Positions 1 through 6,805 of a stretch of 9,052 bases of DNA are shown piece by piece. The notes under the pieces were generated by a model. That model was not told the origin of the DNA and did no database searches. It saw only the letters and a program-made list of their open reading frames with translations. The stretch is from Verrucomicrobiota bacterium (lineage in GTDB: Bacteria > Verrucomicrobiota > Verrucomicrobiia > Chthoniobacterales > JAFAMB01), in contig JAFAXJ010000318.1 in the NCBI GenBank assembly GCA_019241095.1, forward strand, positions 1 through 9,052. The letters are read 5' to 3'. A program made the position numbers and the translations under genes. Positions within the stretch are counted from its first letter, which is position 1; the number at the start of each line of letters is the position of its first letter.

Positions 1-825
1 CTCTCCGAGCAGATCATTGGCAGATGGTTGAAAGCGACAGGAAACCGCGACCGGGTTCTAGTAGCAACGAAAGTCCGCGCGGCGATGGGTCAGGACTTTT
101 CTGAGGGCGACGATCACCCGTTGCAGCGTGAAGGGCTTTCCCGACGCTGGATACTGCGAGCATGCGAAGATAGTCTCAAGCGATTACAGGTCGACTATAT
201 CGATCTTTATCAGGCGCACTACATCGACCCTCGTACGCCCATTGAGGAGACTCTTTCCACCTTTAGCGATCTGGTTCGCAAAGGTTACGTCCGATACATT
301 GGTTGTTCGAATTTCAGCGCCTGGCGTCTGATGGAAGCTTTGTGGGTCTCAGATAAACGAGGATACGAGTCATTTGTATCGATTCAGCCCGAATACAGCC
401 TTGTATCGCCTGTTCGTGCCAATTTTGAAAGAGAGCTTTCCAGAGTCTGTCGCAAGTACGGGATCGGCGTATTGCCCTACAGTCCGCTTGCAGGAGGGTT
501 TCTGACGGGGAAATACCGAAAAAATCAGGATCTGCCGTCAGGTGTTCGGGTCGAAGGTAATCGGCAACGCATGACCGAGCAGAATTTTAATATTGTGGAA
601 AAACTGATCGAAATCGCGGAGCGGCACGCGTCGACTCCCGCACGCGTTGCTCTCGCCTGGCTCTTGGCGCAGCCTTTTGTCACTGCCCCGATCATCGGCG
701 CCAACAACGCTGCGCAATTGGCCGATTCGATGGGCGCTACGGACCTCGCCTTAGCACCGGAGGAAATAGACGATATCTCGACGGTTTCAGATTGGGAGAA
801 ATCCAGGACCGATCGCGAGGCTTGA
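1..825 (+). CDS. Aldo/keto reductase, 5'-truncated by the window edge
   Basis: This is the C-terminal 274 residues of an NAD(P)H-dependent aldo/keto reductase, a cytosolic TIM-barrel enzyme that reduces aldehydes or ketones. The frame is open from base 1 and already in the conserved stretch SEQIIGRWL, so the TTG at 28 is not the real start; the N-terminal strand with the catalytic Asp and Tyr lies outside the window. The catalytic Lys is in ATKV (about residue 24) and the catalytic His in LYQAH (about residue 73). Further family landmarks are the [14 protein letters not shown] segment, the [12 protein letters not shown] loop and the C-terminal cofactor-binding segment around APIIGANN. The sequence resembles the group containing YhdN and Kv-beta-like reductases; the substrate cannot be told. 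It ends at TGA 823-825 and converges on the SDR gene, with a hairpin between them. No frame disruption is seen. Confidence 0.95.
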   Translation, partial: LSEQIIGRWLKATGNRDRVLVATKVRAAMGQDFSEGDDHPLQREGLSRRWILRACEDSLKRLQVDYIDLYQAHYIDPRTPIEETLSTFSDLVRKGYVRYIGCSNFSAWRLMEALWVSDKRGYESFVSIQPEYSLVSPVRANFERELSRVCRKYGIGVLPYSPLAGGFLTGKYRKNQDLPSGVRVEGNRQRMTEQNFNIVEKLIEIAERHASTPARVALAWLLAQPFVTAPIIGANNAAQLADSMGATDLALAPEEIDDISTVSDWEKSRTDREA

Positions 826-850
826 GGAGGTCGATGATCAAACAGAGTTC

Positions 851-880
851 AGCTAGGGCTATGTTTTATTAGCCCTGGCT
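851..880. terminator. Hairpin between convergent genes, possible bidirectional terminator
   Basis: AGCTAGGGCT (851-860) pairs with AGCCCTGGCT (871-880) as a 10-bp stem with one G-T wobble, across a 10-base loop that is mostly A and T. It lies 26 bases after the aldo/keto reductase stop and 35 bases after the SDR stop, where a shared terminator would be expected. No run of T follows on either strand, so the classical intrinsic-terminator signature is incomplete. AGGGCT recurs at 917-922 and could pair instead with AGCCCT at 871-876. The base pairing is seen; the terminator role is inferred. Confidence 0.4.
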
Positions 881-914
881 ATCAACTCTTCGCAGCTCAA
901 CCGAATGAACTCGA

Positions 915-1922
915 TTAGGGCTGGCCGGATCCGCCGCCGGAGCCATAGACGTTCCCCGTGGCATAGCTTGCGTCATTGGCAGCCAGCTGAACATAGATGG
1001 AAGCTAGTTCCGCGGGTTGCCCGGGCCGTCCAAGTGGAGTTGTGCCACCGAATTTTTTAAGTTTCTCCTGACTCGCGCCGCCACTGACCTGCAGCGGTGT
1101 CCAGATAGGGCCAGGAGCAACCCCGTTAACCCGAATACCTTTGGGCCCCAACTGTTTAGCTAACGGTTTCACATAGTTCATCGTCGCCGCCTTCGTTTGC
1201 GCGTAATCATACAGATCGCCTGACGGGTCGTAAGCCTGCTCGGAAGTCGTTCCGATGATTACCGAACCTGGCTGCATGTGAGGCAACGCAGCTTTGATTA
1301 TCCAGAAAGGGGCGTAGATGTTAGTTTTCATCGTCCAGTCAAACTCTTCAGTACTGATGTCGAGGATCGACTCACGTGATTGTTGGCGCCCCGCGTTGCT
1401 GACTATGATATCTAAACCGCCTAAACCGCTTAAAGCGTCGGCCACAAGATTTTGGCAGAACGCTTCTTCCCTCAAGTCTCCTGGCAAGGGAATCGCTTTC
1501 CGGCCTTCAGCTTTGATCAGCGCAATGACTTCCTGTGCATCAGGTTCTTCGGTAGGAAAGTAGTTGATCGCCACATCAGCTCCTTCACGGGAATAGGCAA
1601 TGGCCGCCGCGCGACCCATCCCAGAATCGCCGCCGGTTATTAGCGCCTTTCGGCCGAGCAGGCGACCGCGACCCTGATAACTTTTCTCACCGTGATCCGG
1701 ACGCGGATCCATAAGGCTGGTTAAGCCCGGCCAGGGTTGCGACTGCTCTTTGAACGGCGGCTTGGGAAATCTAGTGGTAGGATCTTGAAGTTCTTTTTGC
1801 ACAGAAGTCTCCGTTTTTTCACTTTTCTCAGCAGCGAACACGTTCGGCGCAGCCGCAGCAACTATACCTGCGCCTAACCCAGTAATCGCCGTACGCCGAT
1901 TGATTCGACTTTGCTCATTCAT
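915..1922 (-). CDS. SDR family oxidoreductase with Tat signal, YghA-like
   Basis: A 335-residue short-chain dehydrogenase/reductase of the E. coli YghA / B. subtilis YdaD type. From the N-terminus it has a twin-arginine-like leader (R9-R10, then TAITGLGAGIVAAAA and a possible cleavage site near VFAA), the family-specific proline-rich lead-in (FPKPPF, DPRPDHGEKSY), the Rossmann motif TGGDSGMGR (96-104), SNAG (175-178), catalytic Ser about 227, Tyr240 and Lys244 in YAQTK, and PGPIW (271-275). It should use NAD(P)(H) on an aldehyde, ketone or alcohol. I chose the ATG at 1922. An in-frame ATG at 2003 would add 27 residues encoded largely by a non-coding heptamer repeat and would bury the leader. 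No good Shine-Dalgarno site is visible at either. It stands alone, 300 bases downstream of the PQQ dehydrogenase gene. Export is inferred from the leader; some homologues are cytosolic. Confidence 0.93.
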   Translation of the reverse strand: MNEQSRINRRTAITGLGAGIVAAAAPNVFAAEKSEKTETSVQKELQDPTTRFPKPPFKEQSQPWPGLTSLMDPRPDHGEKSYQGRGRLLGRKALITGGDSGMGRAAAIAYSREGADVAINYFPTEEPDAQEVIALIKAEGRKAIPLPGDLREEAFCQNLVADALSGLGGLDIIVSNAGRQQSRESILDISTEEFDWTMKTNIYAPFWIIKAALPHMQPGSVIIGTTSEQAYDPSGDLYDYAQTKAATMNYVKPLAKQLGPKGIRVNGVAPGPIWTPLQVSGGASQEKLKKFGGTTPLGRPGQPAELASIYVQLAANDASYATGNVYGSGGGSGQP

Positions 1923-1959
1923 ACCGCAGATCGAGTTCGGGTCCCGCCTTGGATGTACC

Positions 1960-2001
1960 GGGAATCGGAAGTCAGGAGGCAGGAGCCGGGAGACAGGGGC
2001 C
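1960..2001. repeat. Degenerate 7-bp tandem repeat, six units
   Basis: Six consecutive heptamers fit a loose RGGARNC pattern: GGGAATC, GGAAGTC, AGGAGGC, AGGAGCC, GGGAGAC, AGGGGCC. The phase is constant over 42 bases. The array sits just upstream of the SDR start and would be translated as an unnatural leader if the ATG at 2003 were used. Degenerate arrays of this purine-rich heptamer kind are, to my recollection, common between genes in some environmental bacteria. No function is assigned. Confidence 0.6.
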
Positions 2002-2187
2002 ATGCCTCCGAACGGATAAGCACCAACTGCGAATCGAGAGCAAAAGGGACTTGCAACCGGTTGAGCAGTTTGCGGCTATTCAACACTTCGAGAGATATGA
2101 AAGCCGTTTGCGAGTCTTTCGTACGGTTTGACCGCAAACAATTTTCCTGGTCGCGGGCTGAAAGATTGCGATCCGTAAGACTCCGAC

Positions 2188-2214
2188 GGCTCCTGGCTTC
2201 CTGCTGCTGGCGCC
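2188..2214. repeat. Inverted partner of the heptamer repeat
   Basis: GGCTCCTGGCTTCCTG (2188-2203) closely matches the reverse complement of the array at 1974-1987, which reads GGCTCCTGCCTCCT on the other strand. The heptamer phase is looser here, continuing with a CTGCTGG-type tract and the palindrome GGCGCC. The two purine/pyrimidine tracts therefore flank roughly 190 bases in inverted orientation. The similarity is seen by eye only and could be shared low complexity. Confidence 0.4.
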
Positions 2215-2222
2215 GGGGAACA

Positions 2223-3584
2223 TTAGCTACCGGTATAACTGATTCTCCAGATAGTGTTTCCCGCATCTTCGCTCATTAAAAGCGCGCCATCTTTGGCGAC
2301 GGTCAGTCCAACGGGCCTGCCCCAGACATTGCCTGCAGGCGTAACAAAGCCTGTAAGAAAGTCTTCATAAACTCCATTGCGGGAGTGGCCGTTCTGATCC
2401 ATGGGGACCCGTACAATCTTGTAACCTGTTCGACGCGACCTGTTCCAGGACCCGTGAAACGCTGCGAACAAATTATTCCGATATTCGGCAGGGAACTGAT
2501 GACCCGTGTAGAATACCAGGTTCAAAGTTGCCGAATGCGCTTGTACCAGCACATCCGGTATAATTACCCGGGCAGCTAACTCGGGGTGCTGGCCTGCATG
2601 GCGTGGATCTTGGTGCGAACCGATGTAAAACCAGGGCCAGCCATAAAAACCGCCTGCCCGGACACTGCTGATATAGTCGGGCGGCAAATTGTCACCGAGT
2701 CCGTCCCGTTCGTTTGTACTCATCCAAAGGGTACCGCTCAATGGATGCACCGCGATCCCAACAGCGTTGCGAATTCCCCATGCATAAACCTGCCGGTCAG
2801 TGCCGTCGGAATTGAATTCGAATATGCGCGCGCGCTGATTTTCTCCAGGTTCATCACCTTCGTCCACGTTTGATCTAGAACCAATCGATACGAACATCTT
2901 ACGACCATCGTTGCTGAAAACCACCGCCCGAGTCCAATGACCTCCGCCACGTAGAAGGCCGCCCGGTGAAAGATCCACGCCAATTGATTCCGCCGGACCT
3001 CGTGCGCGCAGATCGCCATCGCGATAAGGAACACGAATAACTGAGTCGGTATTGGCGACATACAGATATTGCGGGTTCGGGCCCGGGGGATAGAAGGCTA
3101 ATCCGAATGGCTGTCGCAAACCGCTAACAAACACCTGCCGGGTTGCGACACCTGTGTGATCAGGAGACTCCCGCAGGGCGACCACTTCGTTTCTTGAGCT
3201 ATCGGTAACAAAAACATCTCCGTTGGGGGCGGTTAACAAAAACCGGGGTTGGCTAAAGCCGCGCGCAAACTCGAGGACCTGAAACCCTGGAGGAACATGC
3301 AGTTTCGCGTCAGGTGGGCGAGGAACGATTGCCGGCGCATTATCAAAAGACTTGGTCTGATAGGGAGACGGCAGGTCCTCAACTGTAATTCGTCGTTGCA
3401 CGCCGGGAGTGTCCGTCGTCCAATCGCCCATTGCGGCTTTCCCGGTTAACAACTTAGCATTCTCGTTGGCCGGATCGACGTCAGTCGGATGGGCTGCAGT
3501 GAATGAGAGGAGTAGGTCGAGGGCAACCAGCAAGTAGAACCTGACTTCTAAACGGGGCTTCTTAGACTTGGTTCGATTCCGCAT
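2223..3584 (-). CDS. PQQ-dependent sugar dehydrogenase (sorbosone dehydrogenase-like), exported
   Basis: A soluble-glucose-dehydrogenase-type six-bladed beta-propeller, 453 residues from this start. The family oxidises aldose sugars or sorbosone in the periplasm using PQQ and Ca2+. A basic n-region (MRNRTKSKKPRLEVR) followed by the hydrophobic FYLLVALDLLLSF looks like a Sec signal peptide or anchor. Numbering from this ATG, GGGHWTR at about 213-219 holds the probable catalytic His, GIRNAVG at about 270 the conserved Arg, and GDNLPPDY (about 297-304), GFYGWPWFYIG, QAHSATL and AFHGSWNR follow in family order. The frame is open upstream, with alternative starts at ATG 3611, ATG 3635 and TTG 3683; none has a strong ribosome site, and I chose 3584 because it gives a normal-length leader. 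No cytochrome partner or pqq biosynthesis gene is in the window, so the electron acceptor is unknown. Confidence 0.9.
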   Translation of the reverse strand: MRNRTKSKKPRLEVRFYLLVALDLLLSFTAAHPTDVDPANENAKLLTGKAAMGDWTTDTPGVQRRITVEDLPSPYQTKSFDNAPAIVPRPPDAKLHVPPGFQVLEFARGFSQPRFLLTAPNGDVFVTDSSRNEVVALRESPDHTGVATRQVFVSGLRQPFGLAFYPPGPNPQYLYVANTDSVIRVPYRDGDLRARGPAESIGVDLSPGGLLRGGGHWTRAVVFSNDGRKMFVSIGSRSNVDEGDEPGENQRARIFEFNSDGTDRQVYAWGIRNAVGIAVHPLSGTLWMSTNERDGLGDNLPPDYISSVRAGGFYGWPWFYIGSHQDPRHAGQHPELAARVIIPDVLVQAHSATLNLVFYTGHQFPAEYRNNLFAAFHGSWNRSRRTGYKIVRVPMDQNGHSRNGVYEDFLTGFVTPAGNVWGRPVGLTVAKDGALLMSEDAGNTIWRISYTGS

Positions 3585-3767
3585 AGTAAAAGCAAATAGA
3601 ATCCCATCCATTGGCTTCAGTTCTTCTCGTTCCATAACGATACCCGGGATGTCTGTTCTGCAAACAAACTTGCCTTTGCTCAATCGTGCTTTTTACTAGA
3701 ACTTAATTTGCAAGAGTAATGATATTGGTCGTCTTTTTCGGCTTCCCGCTCTCCGACGCGTGGAGTA
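3585..3767. other. Spacer between channel and PQQ dehydrogenase genes
   Basis: This is 183 bases with the chosen dehydrogenase start, or 84 if the TTG at 3683 is used. It is AT-rich around 3690-3740. I see no convincing terminator hairpin after the channel gene and no clean promoter, so it remains open whether the dehydrogenase is co-transcribed with the channel pair. Confidence 0.4.
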
Positions 3768-6194
3768 TCAGGCGACTCTAATATTTTCGCGGGTCAGAGC
3801 CTCATCGACCGCGACAGAAAGGTCGCTGCGCACCTGCACCCAATCTTCGTATCGCTCCGTCCAAGCACGAAGACTAAAGCTCACAGCAGCAGAGGCAAAG
3901 TTAACAACGTGTGCTTGGGGCGGCGGCTCTTTTGTGATGCCGGGGTGATTGGCGGCCGCACGCTTCAATACCTCGATCACATGTTGCGGTGCCGCGCCTC
4001 GAGCTACAGTGACCGAAACTTCGATCGCGCGGTACCAATCCGACAGGGTCCAATTGGTCACCTTATTAGAGATTATCGTTCCGTTTGGAACAATGACTTC
4101 GGAGCCGTCCGTCGTGCGAATTACGCATGCTCGAACACCGATGCGTCGGACCTCTCCAATGTCCGCATCCAGTTGGATGATATCACCGACTTTAATCGGA
4201 CGCTCGAAGAGCAAGATCACTCCGCAAACGAAGTTATTGATAACCGTCTGCAATCCGAATCCGACTCCGACGGTAAATGCGCCTGCCAAAATTGTAACCT
4301 TTGTAAGATCGATACCGAGCACGGCTAAGCCGACGAAAAATCCGGTGAGCAGGATTGCGTAGTGAACCATCGTGGAAATCGCCTGCGGGATGCCCCGGGC
4401 GAGGTGCCAATGGTAATAGATGTCTTCCTCCAAGAGAAAACGCACAAACCGCGAGGCGGCGAAAGCAGCCCAGACCGTCCCCAAAAAGAGAAGTACCTGT
4501 CCCAATGAAATTCTCAAGGAGCCTATTGCCAGGTTCGCCCGAAGTACCTCTTCAGTGCTCGTGATCAGTGGCGTCCGTAGCCCGAAAAAGTTCAGCGTCA
4601 GACTTGCCCAGTACAGGAACGCGAGCACTGCAGCAATGTCGCAGATACGCTGCTGGAGCATTGGGCGGTTGAGCCGGACGACGCGCATTACAGCAAGGGG
4701 CCGCTTTCCAAGGCAAATGATAATTAGCGCTTCGAATATTCGCAATCCAGCATACACGGCAGCGCCGACGTACGCGCTTCTAAGTGCACCGCCCCAGAGT
4801 AGATTGGCCAAGTTGACATACCCGAAAACGTTTGCCAGCAGAGTTGCCGGAAAAACGATCAGGCCGGCTTTGATACCAACTCGAATCGTCCGCGCGAAAA
4901 GCTTCGTCGTCTTGCCATCGATGGTCGTTGAATGATTCCTTCGAAACAGCCAGATTGAAAACAGGGTTCCGCCTAACATCTCTATGGTGAAGACTAACCG
5001 GCCCAATAGCGGTAGGAGTGAAGCGAGCAATCGCAGTTGATCAACAAAGTACAAGACGATCAGGGCGTTGAGGATCGGGAATAGCGCTCGATCGATTAGG
5101 CGGCGCAGAATGAACCCGACGGAAACAAGGAGGACTCCCCAAAGTATTGCGCGGATCAGAAACGGAGCCATCGAATAGATCGAGCCGGTGATAAGAAACG
5201 AGAGTGTTATTGCCGTTGAAAGAGGCAAATCAAAGACCGGCGCCGCAGGCCGAAGACTCGGCTGTTCCTCGGTCCATTTGTGTACTCCGCGCCGCAGCCG
5301 ATTCACGAACAAAAAAAGCACAAAAATGATGGCCGCATGAAGCAACAAGACGATCGGTTCGTGTCTGATGTAGGCTCTAAACAGGGCTGCACTTGCGCTC
5401 GGTATGAGCGATGCTTGGCTTTCCTCCCTCCATTCTTTGAGCCCTAGGCTCCAGAGAGGCGGACTATCTTGAATGAAGAGGTTTTTGACCGCATTCGCTT
5501 GCGCCCGCTCAAAAGCCGGAGCAATCGCTTGCAATCGAGCCGTGGCCTCCAGAACATGGCGCTGCAGGCTCAAATCCCGTTCTCGAAGAGATTCTGCCGA
5601 TTGCTGTGTGCGACCAATGAAGTCAATGAGAGTCTGCAAGCGTTTAGGGAGATCCGGCTCGGCCTTGGATAGCTCTTGTAACTGAAGAGTCAATTTCCAG
5701 ATCTTCTTCAACTCGTCCAATTGAGCAACCTGAGCGTCCAGAGTTTTGGACCGTTCCGTCAGATCATGATTCCAGCTGGAAAGTTGATCACGATACGTCT
5801 GCAAAATGATCTCCATGCTGTAAAGCAACTCCAGAGGCACACGTCCAGCGAGATATTTGGACATTTCCGCCGCTCGCAACTCGATCTCCCTCTTCAGCTG
5901 TGGGAGCCGTTTTTCAATGGTTGCGGTTACCTGGTCGGTCGACAGGGTGGTCTCGATGTTTTGAACCGACCCAACGGTGAATTCCGCTTGCGAGGCGATT
6001 TCAGAGAGAGAAATCGGCGTGGGTGCAGGGCCTTGTTTCGACGCCGCCGAGGAGAATTGCTCCGCTCCGGCGATGGCCCCGCTTAAACCCCAACAAAATG
6101 CGATCAATAAACCAGTGCGGATTTGTCTCTGCACGGTAAGAGATGCTGCAGTTCTTCCGCTTCGACGGTCCTTGAGATTACAGTCACGCCTCAC
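3768..6194 (-). CDS. Large mechanosensitive ion channel (MscS family, MscK/DUF3772-like)
   Basis: An 808-residue inner-membrane channel predicted to open under membrane tension and release solutes during hypo-osmotic shock. A signal peptide (hydrophobic 27-42, AGAEQ) precedes a charged, helical, coiled-coil-like periplasmic region of about 80-240. About eleven hydrophobic segments follow (near 280-298, 325-362, 369-416, 438-460, 470-495, 518-538, 563-580, 605-628, 632-660). The last is the MscS pore helix (AGAFTVGVGFGLQTVINN), followed by the beta domain with ERPIKVGDII, IRTTDGSEVIVPN and SNKVTNW. The start is GTG; its GTGA overlaps the stop of the NTF2-like gene by 4 bases, implying translational coupling. 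A later in-frame GTG at 6134 would shorten the leader. The C-terminus (ENIRVA) stops a few residues before the IPFPQ-type ending many relatives have. Family certain; the stimulus and subfamily are inferred. Confidence 0.93.
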   Translation of the reverse strand: MRRDCNLKDRRSGRTAASLTVQRQIRTGLLIAFCWGLSGAIAGAEQFSSAASKQGPAPTPISLSEIASQAEFTVGSVQNIETTLSTDQVTATIEKRLPQLKREIELRAAEMSKYLAGRVPLELLYSMEIILQTYRDQLSSWNHDLTERSKTLDAQVAQLDELKKIWKLTLQLQELSKAEPDLPKRLQTLIDFIGRTQQSAESLRERDLSLQRHVLEATARLQAIAPAFERAQANAVKNLFIQDSPPLWSLGLKEWREESQASLIPSASAALFRAYIRHEPIVLLLHAAIIFVLFLFVNRLRRGVHKWTEEQPSLRPAAPVFDLPLSTAITLSFLITGSIYSMAPFLIRAILWGVLLVSVGFILRRLIDRALFPILNALIVLYFVDQLRLLASLLPLLGRLVFTIEMLGGTLFSIWLFRRNHSTTIDGKTTKLFARTIRVGIKAGLIVFPATLLANVFGYVNLANLLWGGALRSAYVGAAVYAGLRIFEALIIICLGKRPLAVMRVVRLNRPMLQQRICDIAAVLAFLYWASLTLNFFGLRTPLITSTEEVLRANLAIGSLRISLGQVLLFLGTVWAAFAASRFVRFLLEEDIYYHWHLARGIPQAISTMVHYAILLTGFFVGLAVLGIDLTKVTILAGAFTVGVGFGLQTVINNFVCGVILLFERPIKVGDIIQLDADIGEVRRIGVRACVIRTTDGSEVIVPNGTIISNKVTNWTLSDWYRAIEVSVTVARGAAPQHVIEVLKRAAANHPGITKEPPPQAHVVNFASAAVSFSLRAWTERYEDWVQVRSDLSVAVDEALTRENIRVA

Positions 6195-6580
6195 CTGGCG
6201 CCGGGCGGATTAGAGGAAGCGAAAAGATAGCGGTGAATTTTCCATAGCCCTTTTTCCTTTCGAAGAATGAAAAGCTCGTTGTTGGCTTCCTGGACCGTTG
6301 TGTTGTTTTCCAAAATCTCGGTTTTCCCGGCCGATGTCGTTCGGACATAAGCCAGATCGCCCATTTCCACGATCTCATGGATGGTGAAGCTCACGTTTAG
6401 TTTAATGGCGCCAAAGACGTGGTCGTAGCCGGCTTTGACCGCATCTCGACCCCTAAGCGCTGCCGAAAATTCCGGCATGAACACGGGATCCTCTCCGTAA
6501 AGGGCGAGAGCGGCCTGCGTGTCGCTCGTATTAAGGGACTTTTCGTAGGCTCTAATAACGTGGACGATATCTTGGTTCAT
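6191..6580 (-). CDS. NTF2-like / SnoaL-like family protein (YybH/DUF4440 type)
   Basis: A 129-residue protein with the cone-shaped NTF2-like fold. It has an N-terminal helix pair (IVHVIRAYEKSLNTSDTQAALALY), the typical EDPVFMPEF strand-turn, RGRDAVKAGYDHVF, and C-terminal strands ending in NNELFILRKEKGLWKIHRYLF. This arrangement is that of the SgcJ/EcaC/YybH group, whose members bind small ligands or act as minor enzymes; most have no known reaction, and I assign none here. It is cytosolic, with no signal peptide. The start is ATG 6580, with AGGA about 10 bases upstream as a modest ribosome site. The stop overlaps the channel's GTG by 4 bases, so this is the promoter-proximal gene of a two-gene unit divergent from the LysR gene. 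Confidence 0.88.
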   Translation of the reverse strand: MNQDIVHVIRAYEKSLNTSDTQAALALYGEDPVFMPEFSAALRGRDAVKAGYDHVFGAIKLNVSFTIHEIVEMGDLAYVRTTSAGKTEILENNTTVQEANNELFILRKEKGLWKIHRYLFASSNPPGAR

Positions 6581-6638
6581 AGGTGTTGGGTCCTGTTATT
6601 GATGTTTTTTTTTAATTCCTTGGTTAAAACTCGATCGG

Positions 6639-6650
6639 TCGTCGCGACGA
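6639..6650. repeat. 12-bp perfect palindrome in the NTF2-like gene leader
   Basis: TCGTCGCGACGA is self-complementary over all 12 bases and lies 59 bases upstream of the NTF2-like ATG. It may be a protein-binding site near that promoter. It does not share the sequence of the LysR-type dyad, so a second regulator would have to be invoked, or it is chance in GC-rich DNA. Confidence 0.3.
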
Positions 6651-6765
6651 TGAATGCGAACTCAGGTCGACCGGATTGTGCGAGCGGGCTCCGCTAAATT
6701 CGGAACGCGTTATTACCATTGCGTGACCATCCAGCTCAGGGAAATACTCTTTTTGGCCTGACGTG

Positions 6766-6780
6766 ATACCCGAAAGGTAT
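6766..6780. promoter_or_regulatory. Putative LysR-type operator (T-N11-A dyad)
   Basis: ATACC-CGAAA-GGTAT is a perfect 5-bp inverted repeat around a 5-base spacer. It contains T-N11-A exactly centred, the hallmark of LysR-family binding sites. With one mismatch per arm the symmetry extends to GTnATACC-N5-GGTATnAC (6763-6783). It ends 25 bases before the LysR ATG, a position suited to autorepression and divergent activation. The dyad is seen; the binding protein is inferred. Confidence 0.6.
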
Positions 6781-6805
6781 TACCCTTTCCGCAGGCTCAA
6801 AACCC

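Larger units (their letters stand above)
1923..2222. other. Intergenic gap without a recognisable gene
   Basis: This 300-base gap lies between the SDR start and the PQQ dehydrogenase stop. Both strands have open frames of up to about 120 codons, but the translations are Arg/Ser-rich, show no known motif, and take in the repeats at 1960-2001 and 2188-2214, so I read none of them as genes. Reading leftwards, the gap must supply the 5' region of the SDR gene unless that gene is transcribed from further upstream. I could not pick out a convincing -35/-10 pair. Confidence 0.6.
6581..6805. promoter_or_regulatory. Divergent intergenic region between NTF2-like and LysR genes
   Basis: These 225 bases must carry the promoters for both the leftward NTF2-channel unit and the rightward LysR gene. 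They contain the dyad at 6766-6780, a palindrome at 6639-6650, a run of nine T at 6605-6613 (nine A in the leftward leader), and the heptamer TATTACC twice (6711-6717 and 6778-6784). A possible but poor LysR -10 is TATTAC at 6778-6783, which would overlap the dyad. The divergent LysR arrangement is a classic regulator-target layout; the individual promoter elements are not secure. Confidence 0.6.

Noticed and set aside
28..30. TTG as start of the aldo/keto reductase, and GTG at 9019 as start of the isomerase
   Set aside because: In both cases conserved family sequence continues in frame to the window edge, so the genes are truncated rather than starting there.
1923..2003. In-frame upstream ATG at 2003 as the SDR start
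   Set aside because: The extra 27 residues are translated repeat (SRLLPPDFRFPV-like) and would hide the Tat leader beginning at ATG 1922.
1919..2266. 115-codon open frame on the minus strand (and 122 codons on plus, 1911-2279)
   Set aside because: The translations are Arg/Ser-rich with no motif, run through the heptamer repeats and overlap real gene ends in the wrong frame.
3909..4935. Several plus-strand open frames of 130-170 codons antisense to the channel gene
   Set aside because: They are shadows of the MscS-family coding sequence, with no motifs of their own.
6605..6613. T9 run as an intrinsic terminator
   Set aside because: No stable hairpin immediately precedes it on the plus strand, and it lies in a divergent promoter region where no transcript should end.
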